Below the pieces are notes generated by a model. That model was not told the DNA's origin. It was given only the letters and a program-made list of their open reading frames with translations, and ran no database searches. A stretch of DNA of 64,000 nt, taken from Flaviramulus sp. GTDB lineage: Bacteria; Bacteroidota; Bacteroidia; Flavobacteriales; Flavobacteriaceae. The stretch spans positions 1 to 64,000 of the forward strand of contig JANQTJ010000004.1 of the NCBI GenBank assembly GCA_030731745.1, given 5' to 3'. Made by a program: the position numbers and the translations under genes. Positions within the stretch are counted from its first letter, which is position 1. Each line of letters begins with the position of its first letter. Shown piece by piece: positions 54,643-63,900 of the stretch.

Positions 54643-55767
54643 TTACTTATTTGGAATTATTTTAAATATACCTTTTCCTTCAATAGCAACATATATATAA
54701 CCTTCTGGTCCCTCAATAACGTTTCTAACCCTTCCAGTACCCTCTAATAATTTTTCGCGTTTAACAACTTTATTATTTTCTAAAACTAATCTTTCCAGAT
54801 ATTCAAATTTTAAGGAGCCAACTAATACATTTCCTTTCCAATCTGGATAAATATCAGAAGAAACAAAAGCCATACCACTAGGAGCAATTGATGGTACCCA
54901 ATAAAAAAGAGGTTGTTCCATACCTTCTTTTGAAGTAATATCTGTGAATGCTGTTCCGCTATAATTAATTCCATAAGATATAACAGGCCAACCATAGTTT
55001 TTTCCTTTTGCAATGATGTTTATTTCATCGCCACCTTGTGGGCCATGTTCATTCGTCCAAATGTCCCCAGTAAAAGGGTTTTTTACCATACCTTGTGGGT
55101 TTCTATGTCCATAACTAAAAATAGCAGTTTTAGCATTTTCAGTTCCAACAAATGGGTTATCCGAAGGGACTGTCCCATCATCTTTAAGTCTGTAAATTTT
55201 ACCACAATCTCTAGTGATATCTTGTGGATTCACATCACGTTCACCTCTTTCACCAATTGAAAAGTATAGGTAACCTGCATTATCAAATGCAATACGAGAA
55301 CCAAAATGTTGGCCTCTTTTAGTATTTGGACCAGCTTTGTATAGTAATTGTTTTTCAACAAGGATATTACCATCTAATTTCGCTCTCATCAAGGCTGTGT
55401 TTCCACCTTCTTCATCACCTTTATCAGATGCATATGTAAAATAAATCCATCCATTATTTTCATAGTCAGGATGCGTTTTTATATCTAACAATCCACCTTG
55501 ACCACGAACATAAATTTCTGGAACACCTTCTACAAGTGTTTTTACACCATTTTTAAAATGAATAATCTCACCACTCTTTTCAGTGATTAACATACTACCA
55601 TCATTTAAAAATGTCATTCCCCAGGGAATAATTAAATCTGGAACAATAAGTTCAAAAGTGTAATTTATATTGGTTGGTGCTTCAGCCTTAATTTCAGATT
55701 CTGCTTGTTGAGCGCAAGCGCTAAAAGCCAATAACATTATGATGATTAACGCGTGAATTTGTTTCAT
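54643..55767 (-). CDS. PQQ-dependent sugar dehydrogenase (soluble GDH-like), lipoprotein
   Basis: 374 residues with a lipobox (LLAFSAC). The six-bladed GSDH/Asd family signatures are IPWGMTFLNDGSMLITEKSG, GGLLDIKTHPDYENNG, RGQHFGSRIAFDNAGYLYFS (His/Arg near PQQ), GHRNPQGMVKNP and WTNEHGPQGGDEIN. It oxidises aldose sugars in the periplasm with PQQ as cofactor. It sits between the TonB receptor gene and the cytochrome c gene. PQQ synthesis genes are not present in the window. Confidence 0.93.
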   Translation of the reverse strand: MKQIHALIIIMLLAFSACAQQAESEIKAEAPTNINYTFELIVPDLIIPWGMTFLNDGSMLITEKSGEIIHFKNGVKTLVEGVPEIYVRGQGGLLDIKTHPDYENNGWIYFTYASDKGDEEGGNTALMRAKLDGNILVEKQLLYKAGPNTKRGQHFGSRIAFDNAGYLYFSIGERGERDVNPQDITRDCGKIYRLKDDGTVPSDNPFVGTENAKTAIFSYGHRNPQGMVKNPFTGDIWTNEHGPQGGDEINIIAKGKNYGWPVISYGINYSGTAFTDITSKEGMEQPLFYWVPSIAPSGMAFVSSDIYPDWKGNVLVGSLKFEYLERLVLENNKVVKREKLLEGTGRVRNVIEGPEGYIYVAIEGKGIFKIIPNK

Positions 55768-55789
55768 AATTATAAATGTTTTTTATTAG

Positions 55790-58090
55790 CTAAAATAGGT
55801 AATTTAAGTTAAAACCTGTGAAATAGTTTGATGGATTTCCTGGGTAATAGTATCGTGGAGCGCTACTACCAAAACTAGTTGCATTAATTAAAATTTGAGA
55901 TGCATATTTTTCATTGAAAATATTATTTATGCCTAAGAATATGTTCATTTTTAGGTATTTACTAAGATTAGTTTTGTAACCAACTTTTAGATTTGTTAAT
56001 TGGTAATCTTCAGTAAATAGGCTATTACTATCTGTTATTGGAAAAGACCCAACATATTGGTAATTTATGTTCCCGTAAAGGCTAAAACTAGTTTCAAAAT
56101 CTATTCCAGCATTAAAAATATCAGATGGTACACCAGTTAAATCATTTCCAGAAAAATTATTGGTATTATCAATAAATTCCTTAAAAATAAATTTGTTAAG
56201 TGTATAATTAATAAATGAACTAATGGTTATTTTTTTATTTTGAAGCCAATAGTAATTGAGTGCTAATTCTAAACCATCATGTTGTGTTTTACCTGCATTA
56301 ATACCAATAAACGCATCTTCGGCAGTTCTTCTTGAAACTAATAAGTTTTTTATATTTAAACGGTAAAAGGCAAAATTGTATTGTAATTTATTGCTAAAAA
56401 ACTCACCCCTGGAACCCGCTTCAAAATTCCATCCTGTTTCTGGTTTTAAGTTGGCATTTATTTGACCATCAGGTAAAAGTGTTTCGTTTAATGAGATAGG
56501 GGAGAACCCGTGGCTAACACTGCCATAAATGCTGATGTTTTTATTAAATAAATGAGATATTCCAATTTTTGGAGATAATATGTTTTTAAATTTGAAACTT
56601 CCAGATTGATTTGGGTTTTCTGAAGTTACATGAAATTTATCATTTAATTTATATCCTGTTTCATTTAAATTTAAACCAGTTGTAAGTGTAGTTTTTTCTG
56701 AAAATTCAAAATTGGTTTCAAAAAATAAGTTGTAATAATTTCGATTTTCTATAAAATTTGATAATCTTTGTCCCGAAACACTTCCTGTACCATTTGGAAA
56801 ATCCTCATATAGATTTTCAAAAGTGCTATATTTATAAGTATCCTTAAAAAGTTCACCACCCAAGGTCCAATTCAAATTCCTTCCAAACAAATTAGTATTT
56901 CCGATGAGACGTGTTCTTAAGCCCAAGGCTAGGGTGTTTTCTTTTAAAATATCAAAGGGTCTGGGTTCGTAAGCATCCCTGAATGAAGTAAAAATACTTG
57001 TATTTTGTTTTAAATTATTATTAAAATTATGTTGCCAAGATAACCCAAAAACACCTCTTTTAGAATCTTCAAAACCTTGAGCTTGTTTCCAAGTAAAAGC
57101 AGCAGATTTTGGACTATTTAAGTATGTATTTTCATTGATTGAGCTAGGTATAAACGCTTTTAAATCAACATAACTCACTATAAAAGACAATTCATCTTTT
57201 TTACTTAAAAAATGATTAGAAGTTAAAGTAAATGTTTGTCTTTTATAGTTGTTATTTTCTCTAAATCCATCACTTTCAGTATTGCTATATACAGCTCTAA
57301 AACTATTTTCACTATTCCCGTGGTTTACGTTTAAAATGCCTTTGATTAAACCAAAAGAACCCATTGAAATTTCACCATTAAAATTAGAATCATTCAAATA
57401 AGCATTTTGTGGTATTAAGTTAATAGTGCCACCTAAACCTGCGCCATAAATACTAGAGGCTGCCCCTTTAATTATTTCTAAACGGGATATGGAAGCTAAC
57501 TCAAAATCTTCAATAGTAGTTTCTCCACTACCATTGGTAAGTGGAATGTCTTTAAAATAGGCTCTTATTTTTGAGGTTCCAAAAAGATTTCTAGAGCCTA
57601 TACCTCTTATGGTTATTCGGTTGGTGTTTAAAGCGCCACTTTGCATAAAAACCCCAGGCGTTCTATTTAATATGGGAGCAAAATCTGTGTTGTTAGATCG
57701 TTGAATATCTTCAGAAGATACAATGCTTATTGTTGCAGTGGTTTTTTTTAGTTTTGTTGGAATGTGATTCGCATTAATAACTACCTCGTTTAATTCGGAT
57801 GGTTTGATATTAAGTTGAATAATATAGTATTGATTTTCGATTAATTCGATGGTTTTTTCAATATAACCTTCTTTTTTAAACAGGTAAGAACCTGATTTAT
57901 TGATTTCAAAAGTACCATCAAAGTTAGAGATGCTATTTTTTTTGTCTTCAATATTAATTATTTGAGTAAATGCTAAACCTACTCCATTATCACTATCAAC
58001 AATTTTGCCCTTAAAGATGTCTTGTCCTAAAGTGACATGGTTAAAACCACATATTAAAAAAAATAAAAGGCTCCTCTTAAGAAATTCCAT
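55790..58090 (-). CDS. TonB-dependent outer-membrane receptor
   Basis: 766 residues. A signal peptide (LLFFLICGFNHVTLGQ) is followed by a CarboxypepD_reg-like domain (KGKIVDSDNGVGLAFTQI), then a plug (IVSSEDIQRSNNTDFAPIL; RITIRGIGSRNLFGTSKIRA; LEIIKGAASSIYGAGLGG) and a 22-strand barrel ending in NLNYLF. Such receptors import siderophores, vitamins or sugars with TonB energy. It lies 22 bases upstream of the PQQ-dependent dehydrogenase in a three-gene operon. The ligand is unknown; PQQ, or a sugar oxidised by the neighbour, are candidates. No SusD partner is seen, which argues against a glycan-importing PUL. Confidence 0.95.
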   Translation of the reverse strand: MEFLKRSLLFFLICGFNHVTLGQDIFKGKIVDSDNGVGLAFTQIINIEDKKNSISNFDGTFEINKSGSYLFKKEGYIEKTIELIENQYYIIQLNIKPSELNEVVINANHIPTKLKKTTATISIVSSEDIQRSNNTDFAPILNRTPGVFMQSGALNTNRITIRGIGSRNLFGTSKIRAYFKDIPLTNGSGETTIEDFELASISRLEIIKGAASSIYGAGLGGTINLIPQNAYLNDSNFNGEISMGSFGLIKGILNVNHGNSENSFRAVYSNTESDGFRENNNYKRQTFTLTSNHFLSKKDELSFIVSYVDLKAFIPSSINENTYLNSPKSAAFTWKQAQGFEDSKRGVFGLSWQHNFNNNLKQNTSIFTSFRDAYEPRPFDILKENTLALGLRTRLIGNTNLFGRNLNWTLGGELFKDTYKYSTFENLYEDFPNGTGSVSGQRLSNFIENRNYYNLFFETNFEFSEKTTLTTGLNLNETGYKLNDKFHVTSENPNQSGSFKFKNILSPKIGISHLFNKNISIYGSVSHGFSPISLNETLLPDGQINANLKPETGWNFEAGSRGEFFSNKLQYNFAFYRLNIKNLLVSRRTAEDAFIGINAGKTQHDGLELALNYYWLQNKKITISSFINYTLNKFIFKEFIDNTNNFSGNDLTGVPSDIFNAGIDFETSFSLYGNINYQYVGSFPITDSNSLFTEDYQLTNLKVGYKTNLSKYLKMNIFLGINNIFNEKYASQILINATSFGSSAPRYYYPGNPSNYFTGFNLNYLF

Positions 58091-58183
58091 TTAAAATAAA
58101 TAAAAAATTTAAAGTTGCTAAATTATGATTTTTAATCAATAGATATTTTTTTAGAAATATAATTGTGAAATGAATAAAAAAAG

Positions 58184-58191
58184 TATATTTG
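58184..58191 (+). promoter_or_regulatory. -7 element of the tRNA-Pro promoter (TATATTTG)
   Basis: TATATTTG fits TAnnTTTG; an ATTG at 58162-58165 sits 18 bases upstream as a weak -33 element. The tRNA begins 26 bases after the element. Confidence 0.6.
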
Positions 58192-58216
58192 CAAGCCGTT
58201 AGAGATAACCAAAAAT

Positions 58217-58291
58217 CGGGGTGTAGCGTAGCCCGGTTATCGCGCCGCGTTTGGGACGCGGAGGTCGCAGGTTCGAATCCTGCCACCCCGA
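58217..58291 (+). tRNA. tRNA-Pro (anticodon UGG)
   Basis: A complete cloverleaf is read. The acceptor stem CGGGGTG pairs with CACCCCG. The D arm GCG...CGC contains AGCCCGGTTAT. The anticodon arm is CCGCG-TTTGGGA-CGCGG, giving anticodon TGG. The variable loop is AGGTC. The T arm is GCAGG-TTCGAAT-CCTGC. The discriminator base is A. The 3' CCA is not encoded. A tyrosine recombinase gene starts 217 bases downstream, so this tRNA 3' end is a plausible integration site. The antisense track ORF 58077-58367 is a tRNA artefact. Confidence 0.97.
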
Positions 58292-58352
58292 CAAACCTAG
58301 TTTCAGGTTTATACAAAACACTGTTAATCGTATGATTTTCAGTGTTTTTCAT

Positions 58353-58382
58353 TTTATTTGAATTCATTTGAATTCAAATAAA
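58353..58382. repeat. 14-bp inverted repeat between tRNA-Pro and the integrase gene
   Basis: TTTATTTGAATTCA and TGAATTCAAATAAA are perfect complements separated by TT. The direct repeat ATTTGAATTC also occurs twice here. The location between a tRNA and a tyrosine recombinase suggests an arm-type binding site or an operator for the integrase, but there is no further evidence. Confidence 0.7.
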
Positions 58383-58408
58383 ACCAAATAAAAGGTGTGC
58401 AATTCGGT

Positions 58409-58420
58409 GAACAGCTGTTC
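58409..58420. repeat. 12-bp perfect palindrome GAACAGCTGTTC
   Basis: A perfect palindrome 88 bases upstream of the integrase start. It may be an operator or recombinase core site; this is a guess. Confidence 0.5.
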
Positions 58421-58507
58421 TAAAGAAATGTCGTAATTTTAAAGAGCTTTTAAGAACAATTTGACTTTTGTCTTTGCAAAACATTTGTTTAACTAAAGTC
58501 AATAAAA

Positions 58508-59791
58508 ATGCAGACAAACAGCACATTTTCTATTATTTTCTTCACCAGAAAATCTCGCACTAACCCCAGTAAATTATCAATTTACGCACGTATTACAGTT
58601 AATGGAAAACGTTCAGAAATTAGTTTAAAAAGAAACGTTCTGGTGAACGATTGGGACAATAATAAGGCTAAATGTAGGGGGAATACAACAAAAGTAAGAT
58701 TTTTAAACGCTTATTTGGATGAAGTTTATAATCAATTGCTCGATTGCCACAAGCAATTATTTGAAGAGCACAAAATGGTATCTGCCAATGCAATTAAAAG
58801 ACGATATTTAGGTGAGGATGATAATCACAAAACCTTAAAAGAACTCATAACCTATCATAATACTAATATGATCAATGTATTGAAATTTGGTACTATGAAA
58901 AATTACTACACTACAGAAAGATATCTACATAAGTTTTTAAACGAAATTTTAAAAGTAGATGACATCTATCTAAAACAGCTAAATTATCACTTTATCTGTG
59001 ATTTTGAACAATACCTTCGAAAGTACAAAAACACAAAAAAGGAACTCTCTTTAAATAACAATGGCGTTATGAAACATCTAGAGCGGTTTAAGAAAATGAT
59101 TAACCTAGCCTTTAGGTTAGAATGGATTCCAAAAAATCCTTTTATTCAGTTCCAATTGAAGTTTAATAAATTTGATAGACAATATTTAACAGAAAGAGAA
59201 TTGAGCCTTCTTGAAAATACATTTTTTAAACAAGAACGTTTGGAGCGGGTCAAAGATATTTTTATCTTTTCTTGTTATACAGGATTGTCCTATATCGATG
59301 TCAAGGAACTGACTATCCGTCAGATAGTAAAAAGAATAGATAATAAATATTGGATTCATACTAAAAGGGAAAAGACCAATGAGGTAGTTAATATACCGAT
59401 ACTACCAAAAGCATTGGCGATTATAGAGAAGTATAAGTACATTTCTGAATTATCAAATGAAACAAAATTATTACCTCTTTGTTCGAATCAAAAAACCAAT
59501 AGCTATTTAAAGGAAATAATGGTAGCCTGTGGGATTCATAAAAACGTTACGTTTCAAGTAGCCAGACATACATTTGCAACTACAGTGATGCTCACCAATG
59601 GCGTGCCTTTAGAAACAGTATCAAAATTACTGGGGCACACCAAATTGTCAACCACACAAATCTATGCTAGGGTACTGGATACAAAGATTAATGAGGACAT
59701 CGATACCCTATTAGAGCGGTTTGAAAGAAAAAAACGGAATCAGATAGACCAGTCAAACGTTTTTAAAGCTGTGGATTCAGAGGCTGGGTAA
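58508..59791 (+). CDS. Tyrosine recombinase/integrase of the Bacteroidota mobile-element type
   Basis: 427 residues. Arm-type DNA-binding N-terminus (FSIIFFTRKSRTNPSKLSIY; RITVNGKRSEISLK), SAM-like core-binding domain (LKELITYHNT...), then the catalytic domain. The Arg I position in TGLRxS(D/E) is Ser (TGLSYIDVKEL), as reported for IntDOT of CTnDOT. The usual HxxRH box II is FQVARHTFATT, so the first His is Gln while the Arg remains. Box III is LLGHTKLSTT and the nucleophile is the Tyr in IYARVL. It is likely the integrase of the tRNA-Pro-linked element, now mostly gone. Confidence 0.95.
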   Translation: MQTNSTFSIIFFTRKSRTNPSKLSIYARITVNGKRSEISLKRNVLVNDWDNNKAKCRGNTTKVRFLNAYLDEVYNQLLDCHKQLFEEHKMVSANAIKRRYLGEDDNHKTLKELITYHNTNMINVLKFGTMKNYYTTERYLHKFLNEILKVDDIYLKQLNYHFICDFEQYLRKYKNTKKELSLNNNGVMKHLERFKKMINLAFRLEWIPKNPFIQFQLKFNKFDRQYLTERELSLLENTFFKQERLERVKDIFIFSCYTGLSYIDVKELTIRQIVKRIDNKYWIHTKREKTNEVVNIPILPKALAIIEKYKYISELSNETKLLPLCSNQKTNSYLKEIMVACGIHKNVTFQVARHTFATTVMLTNGVPLETVSKLLGHTKLSTTQIYARVLDTKINEDIDTLLERFERKKRNQIDQSNVFKAVDSEAG

Positions 59792-59867
59792 TAATGACTT
59801 TTTTTAAATTAGTTGAGGTTTAAAGTGAGGAGAATCCAAAGCTTTAAAAATGCAGCAAGCTCACCAG

Positions 59868-59887
59868 AAGTGAGCGCGGTAGTATTC
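59868..59887. repeat. Imperfect 20-bp direct repeat, copy 1
   Basis: AAGTGAGCGCGGTAGTATTC matches AAGCGAGTGCGGTAGTTTTC at 60806-60825 in 17 of 20 positions. The pair flanks the small HTH gene and the IS630 remnant. Confidence 0.4.
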
Positions 59888-59951
59888 ATAATATGTTTAA
59901 TCAGAATTGATTATTTAATTTTTACTTTAAATAAAAAAAGAACATAGCCAT

Positions 59952-60161
59952 TTAATTGTAATCTGGAGATATAACATAAGCTTTGGTTCTACCTTTACCT
60001 GTTTGGCATAAAACCCTATAGCTAACAAGTTTGCCTAATTCACTGTTGAGAGTTGGAATACTAATAGATTCTGGTAATAGGGTTCTAATTTTAGAGCTAC
60101 TAACCTTATTATGTATAATAACAATGTCTACAATATTTAGTTGTCTGTTAGTCAGATCCAT
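59952..60161 (-). CDS. Small winged-helix protein or fragment
   Basis: About 69 residues from the ATG at 60161, which lies just after a TAAGTTTG promoter element; the track start at 60167 is a TTG inside it. The sequence resembles a winged helix-turn-helix (SSSKIRTLLPESISIPTLNS; LGKLVSYRVLCQTGKGRTKA) like the DNA-binding end of Fic-domain or divergent-AAA proteins. It may be an independent small regulator or the remnant of a larger gene; the promoter makes the former possible. It lies between the integrase and the IS remnant. Confidence 0.5.
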   Translation of the reverse strand: MDLTNRQLNIVDIVIIHNKVSSSKIRTLLPESISIPTLNSELGKLVSYRVLCQTGKGRTKAYVISPDYN

Positions 60162-60164
60162 ATG

Positions 60165-60172
60165 CAAACTTA
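60165..60172 (-). promoter_or_regulatory. -7 promoter element (TAAGTTTG) of the small HTH gene
   Basis: The minus-strand TAAGTTTG ends three bases before the ATG at 60161, which implies a leaderless or very short-leader transcript. Confidence 0.4.
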
Positions 60173-60356
60173 AAGAAATCTTATAAATAATAAAATAAAG
60201 CTATTACCCAAAGGGCTTTAAGCTTTATTGGTTATAGATAACATTATGGTAATTTAGAAGAAAGACTCTCAAAGGTCTCTTTACCTATATTTATATGATA
60301 GTAATTACTACCAAAAGTATTGTTTACTAAAGAGGTGTGTTTCAAAAGCGTTTTAA

Positions 60357-60602
60357 AGCTTTGTTTTAAATCCTGATATGCATAAGCACCCTAAACATTC
60401 TGTAATTGTAATTGACAATGCAACTTTCCATAAAAGAAATGATGCTATACAAGTTATTGAACAAGCCCAACTTAACTTAGAATTCCTGCCACCATATAGT
60501 CCTGACCTAAATCTAATAGAAAAGAAATGGGCACAAGCCAAAAGTATCAGACGTAAATTTGGTTATAATCCTGATAAACTTTTTTTATATTCAAAATTAT
60601 GA
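60357..60602 (+). pseudogene. IS630-family transposase, C-terminal fragment
   Basis: About 80 residues remain of a protein that is normally ~330. The DDE signature is visible: VIVIDNATFHKR (second Asp) and LPPYSPDLNLIEKKWAQAKS (third acidic residue). The frame is open from just after a TAA at 60354, and no upstream N-terminal half is present. No terminal inverted repeats could be recognised, so it is a decayed insertion sequence in the integrase-linked region. Confidence 0.88.
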
Positions 60603-60647
60603 CGTTCTATTTTGATTTAGCTATAGTATGTCCATTGGTTTGGAATT

Positions 60648-60676
60648 CAAGATGTGTGTCTGTGGACACATTCTTG
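60648..60676. repeat. Strong imperfect hairpin
   Basis: CAAGATGTGTGTC-TGTG-GACACATTCTTG pairs over 12 bases with a one-base bulge. It lies between the IS630 fragment and the CHAT gene's 3' end. It may mark an insertion-sequence end or act as a terminator, but it has no T-run. Confidence 0.5.
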
Positions 60677-60964
60677 TTTGCTCCCCATAGTCGCAAAGAA
60701 AAAGAGAGAGTTTATGGGTGAAAGAAAAACGTTTTTAAAGTTATGGATTTGAGGCTGCATTGAGCAAGTAGAACTCATAAGTTTTAAATGAACCAAACGA
60801 GTCAAAAGCGAGTGCGGTAGTTTTCTTATTTTTTGAAATACTAGTTTTCGTATTATTGAAGAGCTAACAAAACTGTAAAAAAAATGTCTTTTAGTAGAAA
60901 TTTGTAGCTTCTCAAAACACAACCAATCATATAGAGATTTTATGGTAACCAACCAGTTATTTTT
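60677..60964. other. Non-coding remnant between IS630 fragment and CHAT gene
   Basis: About 290 bases. The track ORF 60647-60952 here looks spurious. The only notable content is the second copy of the 20-bp direct repeat (60806-60825). Confidence 0.5.
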
Positions 60965-63900
60965 CTAAAACTTTTTTCTAATGGATTCTGATACTTTATA
61001 TCGTTCACGATATCTGGCTTTACTTTTGATTTGAAAAACCACAAACCACAAACCACAAATTAAAGTTATACCAAAAACTACAATAATAATCCACCAAAAA
61101 GAATTATTGAAAGATGTTAACTTAATTGGCGATGTATCTCCAATTAAAACTAAGCCTGCCCAATATTGAGGATGTATTGTTCTGCCTTGTGCCGTTGCGA
61201 TATAATCGAGTTTTGCTTTTTGCAAAGCTTCGTCTTTTGGCAATCCTCTTTTAATGTAGGTATAGAAATTCTCAATAATTTTAGCACTAGATTGCTCATC
61301 TATTTTCCAAAGGCTGGTTAAAATACTTTCGCTACCAGCATAATTAAATGCGTGCGCCAGCGATATCATACCTTCTCCAGCTTGATAGGTTGGTTTGCCT
61401 GTTTCGCAAGCTGTAAGAATGGCTAAATTTGAACTTAAATTTTGATTGTAAATTTCGTAAGTGTATAAAGAATTGTCTTCATCTGAAGTGTTTTTAGCAA
61501 AAATTAATCGTGATAATTCTGGCGATACATTATTAGATTCTGCGTGCGTACCAATATGTATTATTTTATGTTCTTTTGCTTCATTCGTAAAAAGTTGTTT
61601 GGATGCTTTTTCATTTAAAAAGGAAGTGCCGCTAAATAATTTAGAATATTCTTTAGCCAAATCAACACTAAAAGGTTGAGGCAATAAGGTTAAATACATT
61701 TTGTCTATTACCAAAGAATCTGTAATAGCAATCTTGTAATCGTTTTTCATTTTATCATTAAACTCTGGAGCAAAGGCAATAAAATCTTGATTATAGTTTA
61801 TTGTTTTTCTGTTTTTATCTAACAAAAATAAACTATAGTTGTATGAAATAATATGTTTAGATAAAAGACAATTGTTTGCCAGATCCTTAAATGAATTTAC
61901 TTTTTTTGTTATGAGTGTTTCGAAACTTAAATTAAATAATTCGGCATCTGGAATAATAACAACTTTATTCCCTTTTATATTTTTTTCAATAGGGAGCCAG
62001 AGTTGTTTATAAAGTGAAAAAAGAAGCGAGCTTAATGAATTTATATCGGAAGGGCTTTCTCCTAATTTATTAATGTTTTCATTTAAATTTTCAGCATTTA
62101 TTTTGATAAGATTTTTTTCATTGTTGTTTATAACAAAAGCATATAGATCTTTTTCAATAAATAGATACCGCACTACAGTTGTGCCTTTTGGGGTATTTTT
62201 TTGGAGATTATCTAAAGGTTCTTCTATAGTTGCATAACGCATTTTGTAATATTTCGGATAATTAAGCTTTAAACTATCTAAAAAAATGCGCCATTTTATA
62301 TTAGCATCAAAATAGCTTTTAATATTTTCAGATGTATTTAATGATTTTGAAATGTTGTTTTTTAATGCAGTTTCTCTTTCACTAATTTTTCTGGGGATAT
62401 TATTAAATGCAATGTTGTCATTTAGGTTTAACCTCGACCTAATACGGTTATAAATACTAGACTCATGAATGGAAATTAAATCGTTTAAATACTTTTTGTC
62501 TTTTGTTTTTTCGTATAAATTTAATCGAAGTTGTTTGGCGAAGTTGAATAAATCGAAGTTATCTGTCATTAACTTAGCGATGTCGTCTGATGTGTTAATG
62601 ATGGTTTTTCGTTGTTCTAATATTGTAATTGCGGTTTCAATTTGTTTTAATAAATCTAAAAGCAGCTTGCCATTTTTATTTTCTGTTAAATGATATTTGG
62701 AAGACGCATTTATATATAGAGCCCTTGGTTTATCGAATTGAATAAGGATTGAGTCTTGCGTAGTTTTATAATCGCTATTAATTTTGAAATTAATGGCTTT
62801 TTGACTCAATTCCTTAGCTTTTAAATAGTCATTAAGTTGATAATAAATTTCAGCTATTGTTGTAATATTGGTTAATTCTTGTCTCGTATTTTTAAAATCA
62901 CCTTGCTGAACTGCTTTATAAGTTTCTTCGGCAAGTTCTACAGCTTTTGGTTTTTTTCCATTTTTCGCGTAAAATAGCCCCATATTGTTTAGCGCCAATA
63001 AAAAATCGTCATTATATTTTCCTGCTAATGATTTTCTAAAAACGGCTTCAGCTTTGGTATAATATTCGGACGCTTTTTCGGGTTGATTATTTTGTTCATA
63101 TATTTTTCCGCGCGTTAATAGTGCGGTGGCATGCCAATATAATTGATTTAGGCTGCTTGATTGTATTGTTTGTATAGCATGGTCTAGTAACTCTGCCGCA
63201 CCTATTAAATCCTGAGTATTTAACTTAGATTGTGCTAAAATTATTTTTGAGATAATCACATCGGGGTTGTTTTCCTCCAACATTTTTTTCTTCTGATTAT
63301 ACGAATATGAAATAATTTTTTCAGTTTCATTAAATTGGCCAATGGTATTATAAAAAACACCCAAATTATCAATAGCTACTAATTGATTTTTTTTGGCAGC
63401 ATTTTTTTGTTGTTCATTTTCTTCGAGGTTTATGTATTGATTAAATCCTTTTATGGCAAGTTCCGAAAATGAAATGGCTTCTGTATTTTTCCCCAACATA
63501 TTAGAGAGTACCGCTAAATTCATATTCACCAAAGAAGGTCTGTAATATTTATTTATGGGTTCGTTCTTTGTGTTTTTAAGTGCTTTTAATGATTGGTTAA
63601 AAAAGAAGTAGGAACTATCTAATTTACCTTCTCGCCACATGGCTCCACCTAGTGCATTATTTATTTGCTGGTTAAAAACATAATCTTTTTTAGTCTGTCG
63701 CTCGGTTAATTCAAGACTCTTAAAGTAATGTTTTTTTGATAACGGATAATCGCCCATTGCTGCAGCATAATAACCCATGTTATAATTAAAATCTGCTATA
63801 ACAGCTGTTGAATTTTCTTTTAACTGATTAGCATAAACTATTGCTTCTTTTAAAGTATTATATGCATCATTTGGTTTTCCAGACTCTTCATAAATCCAAG

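Noticed and set aside
58077-58367. Minus-strand ORF containing GVAGFEPATSASQTRRDNRATLHP
   Set aside because: It is the antisense of tRNA-Pro; this peptide is a well-known annotation artefact of tRNA genes.
60647-60952. 101-aa minus-strand ORF next to the CHAT gene
   Set aside because: No family pattern, unusual Ser/His/Phe composition, and it covers a hairpin and repeat region; probably chance.
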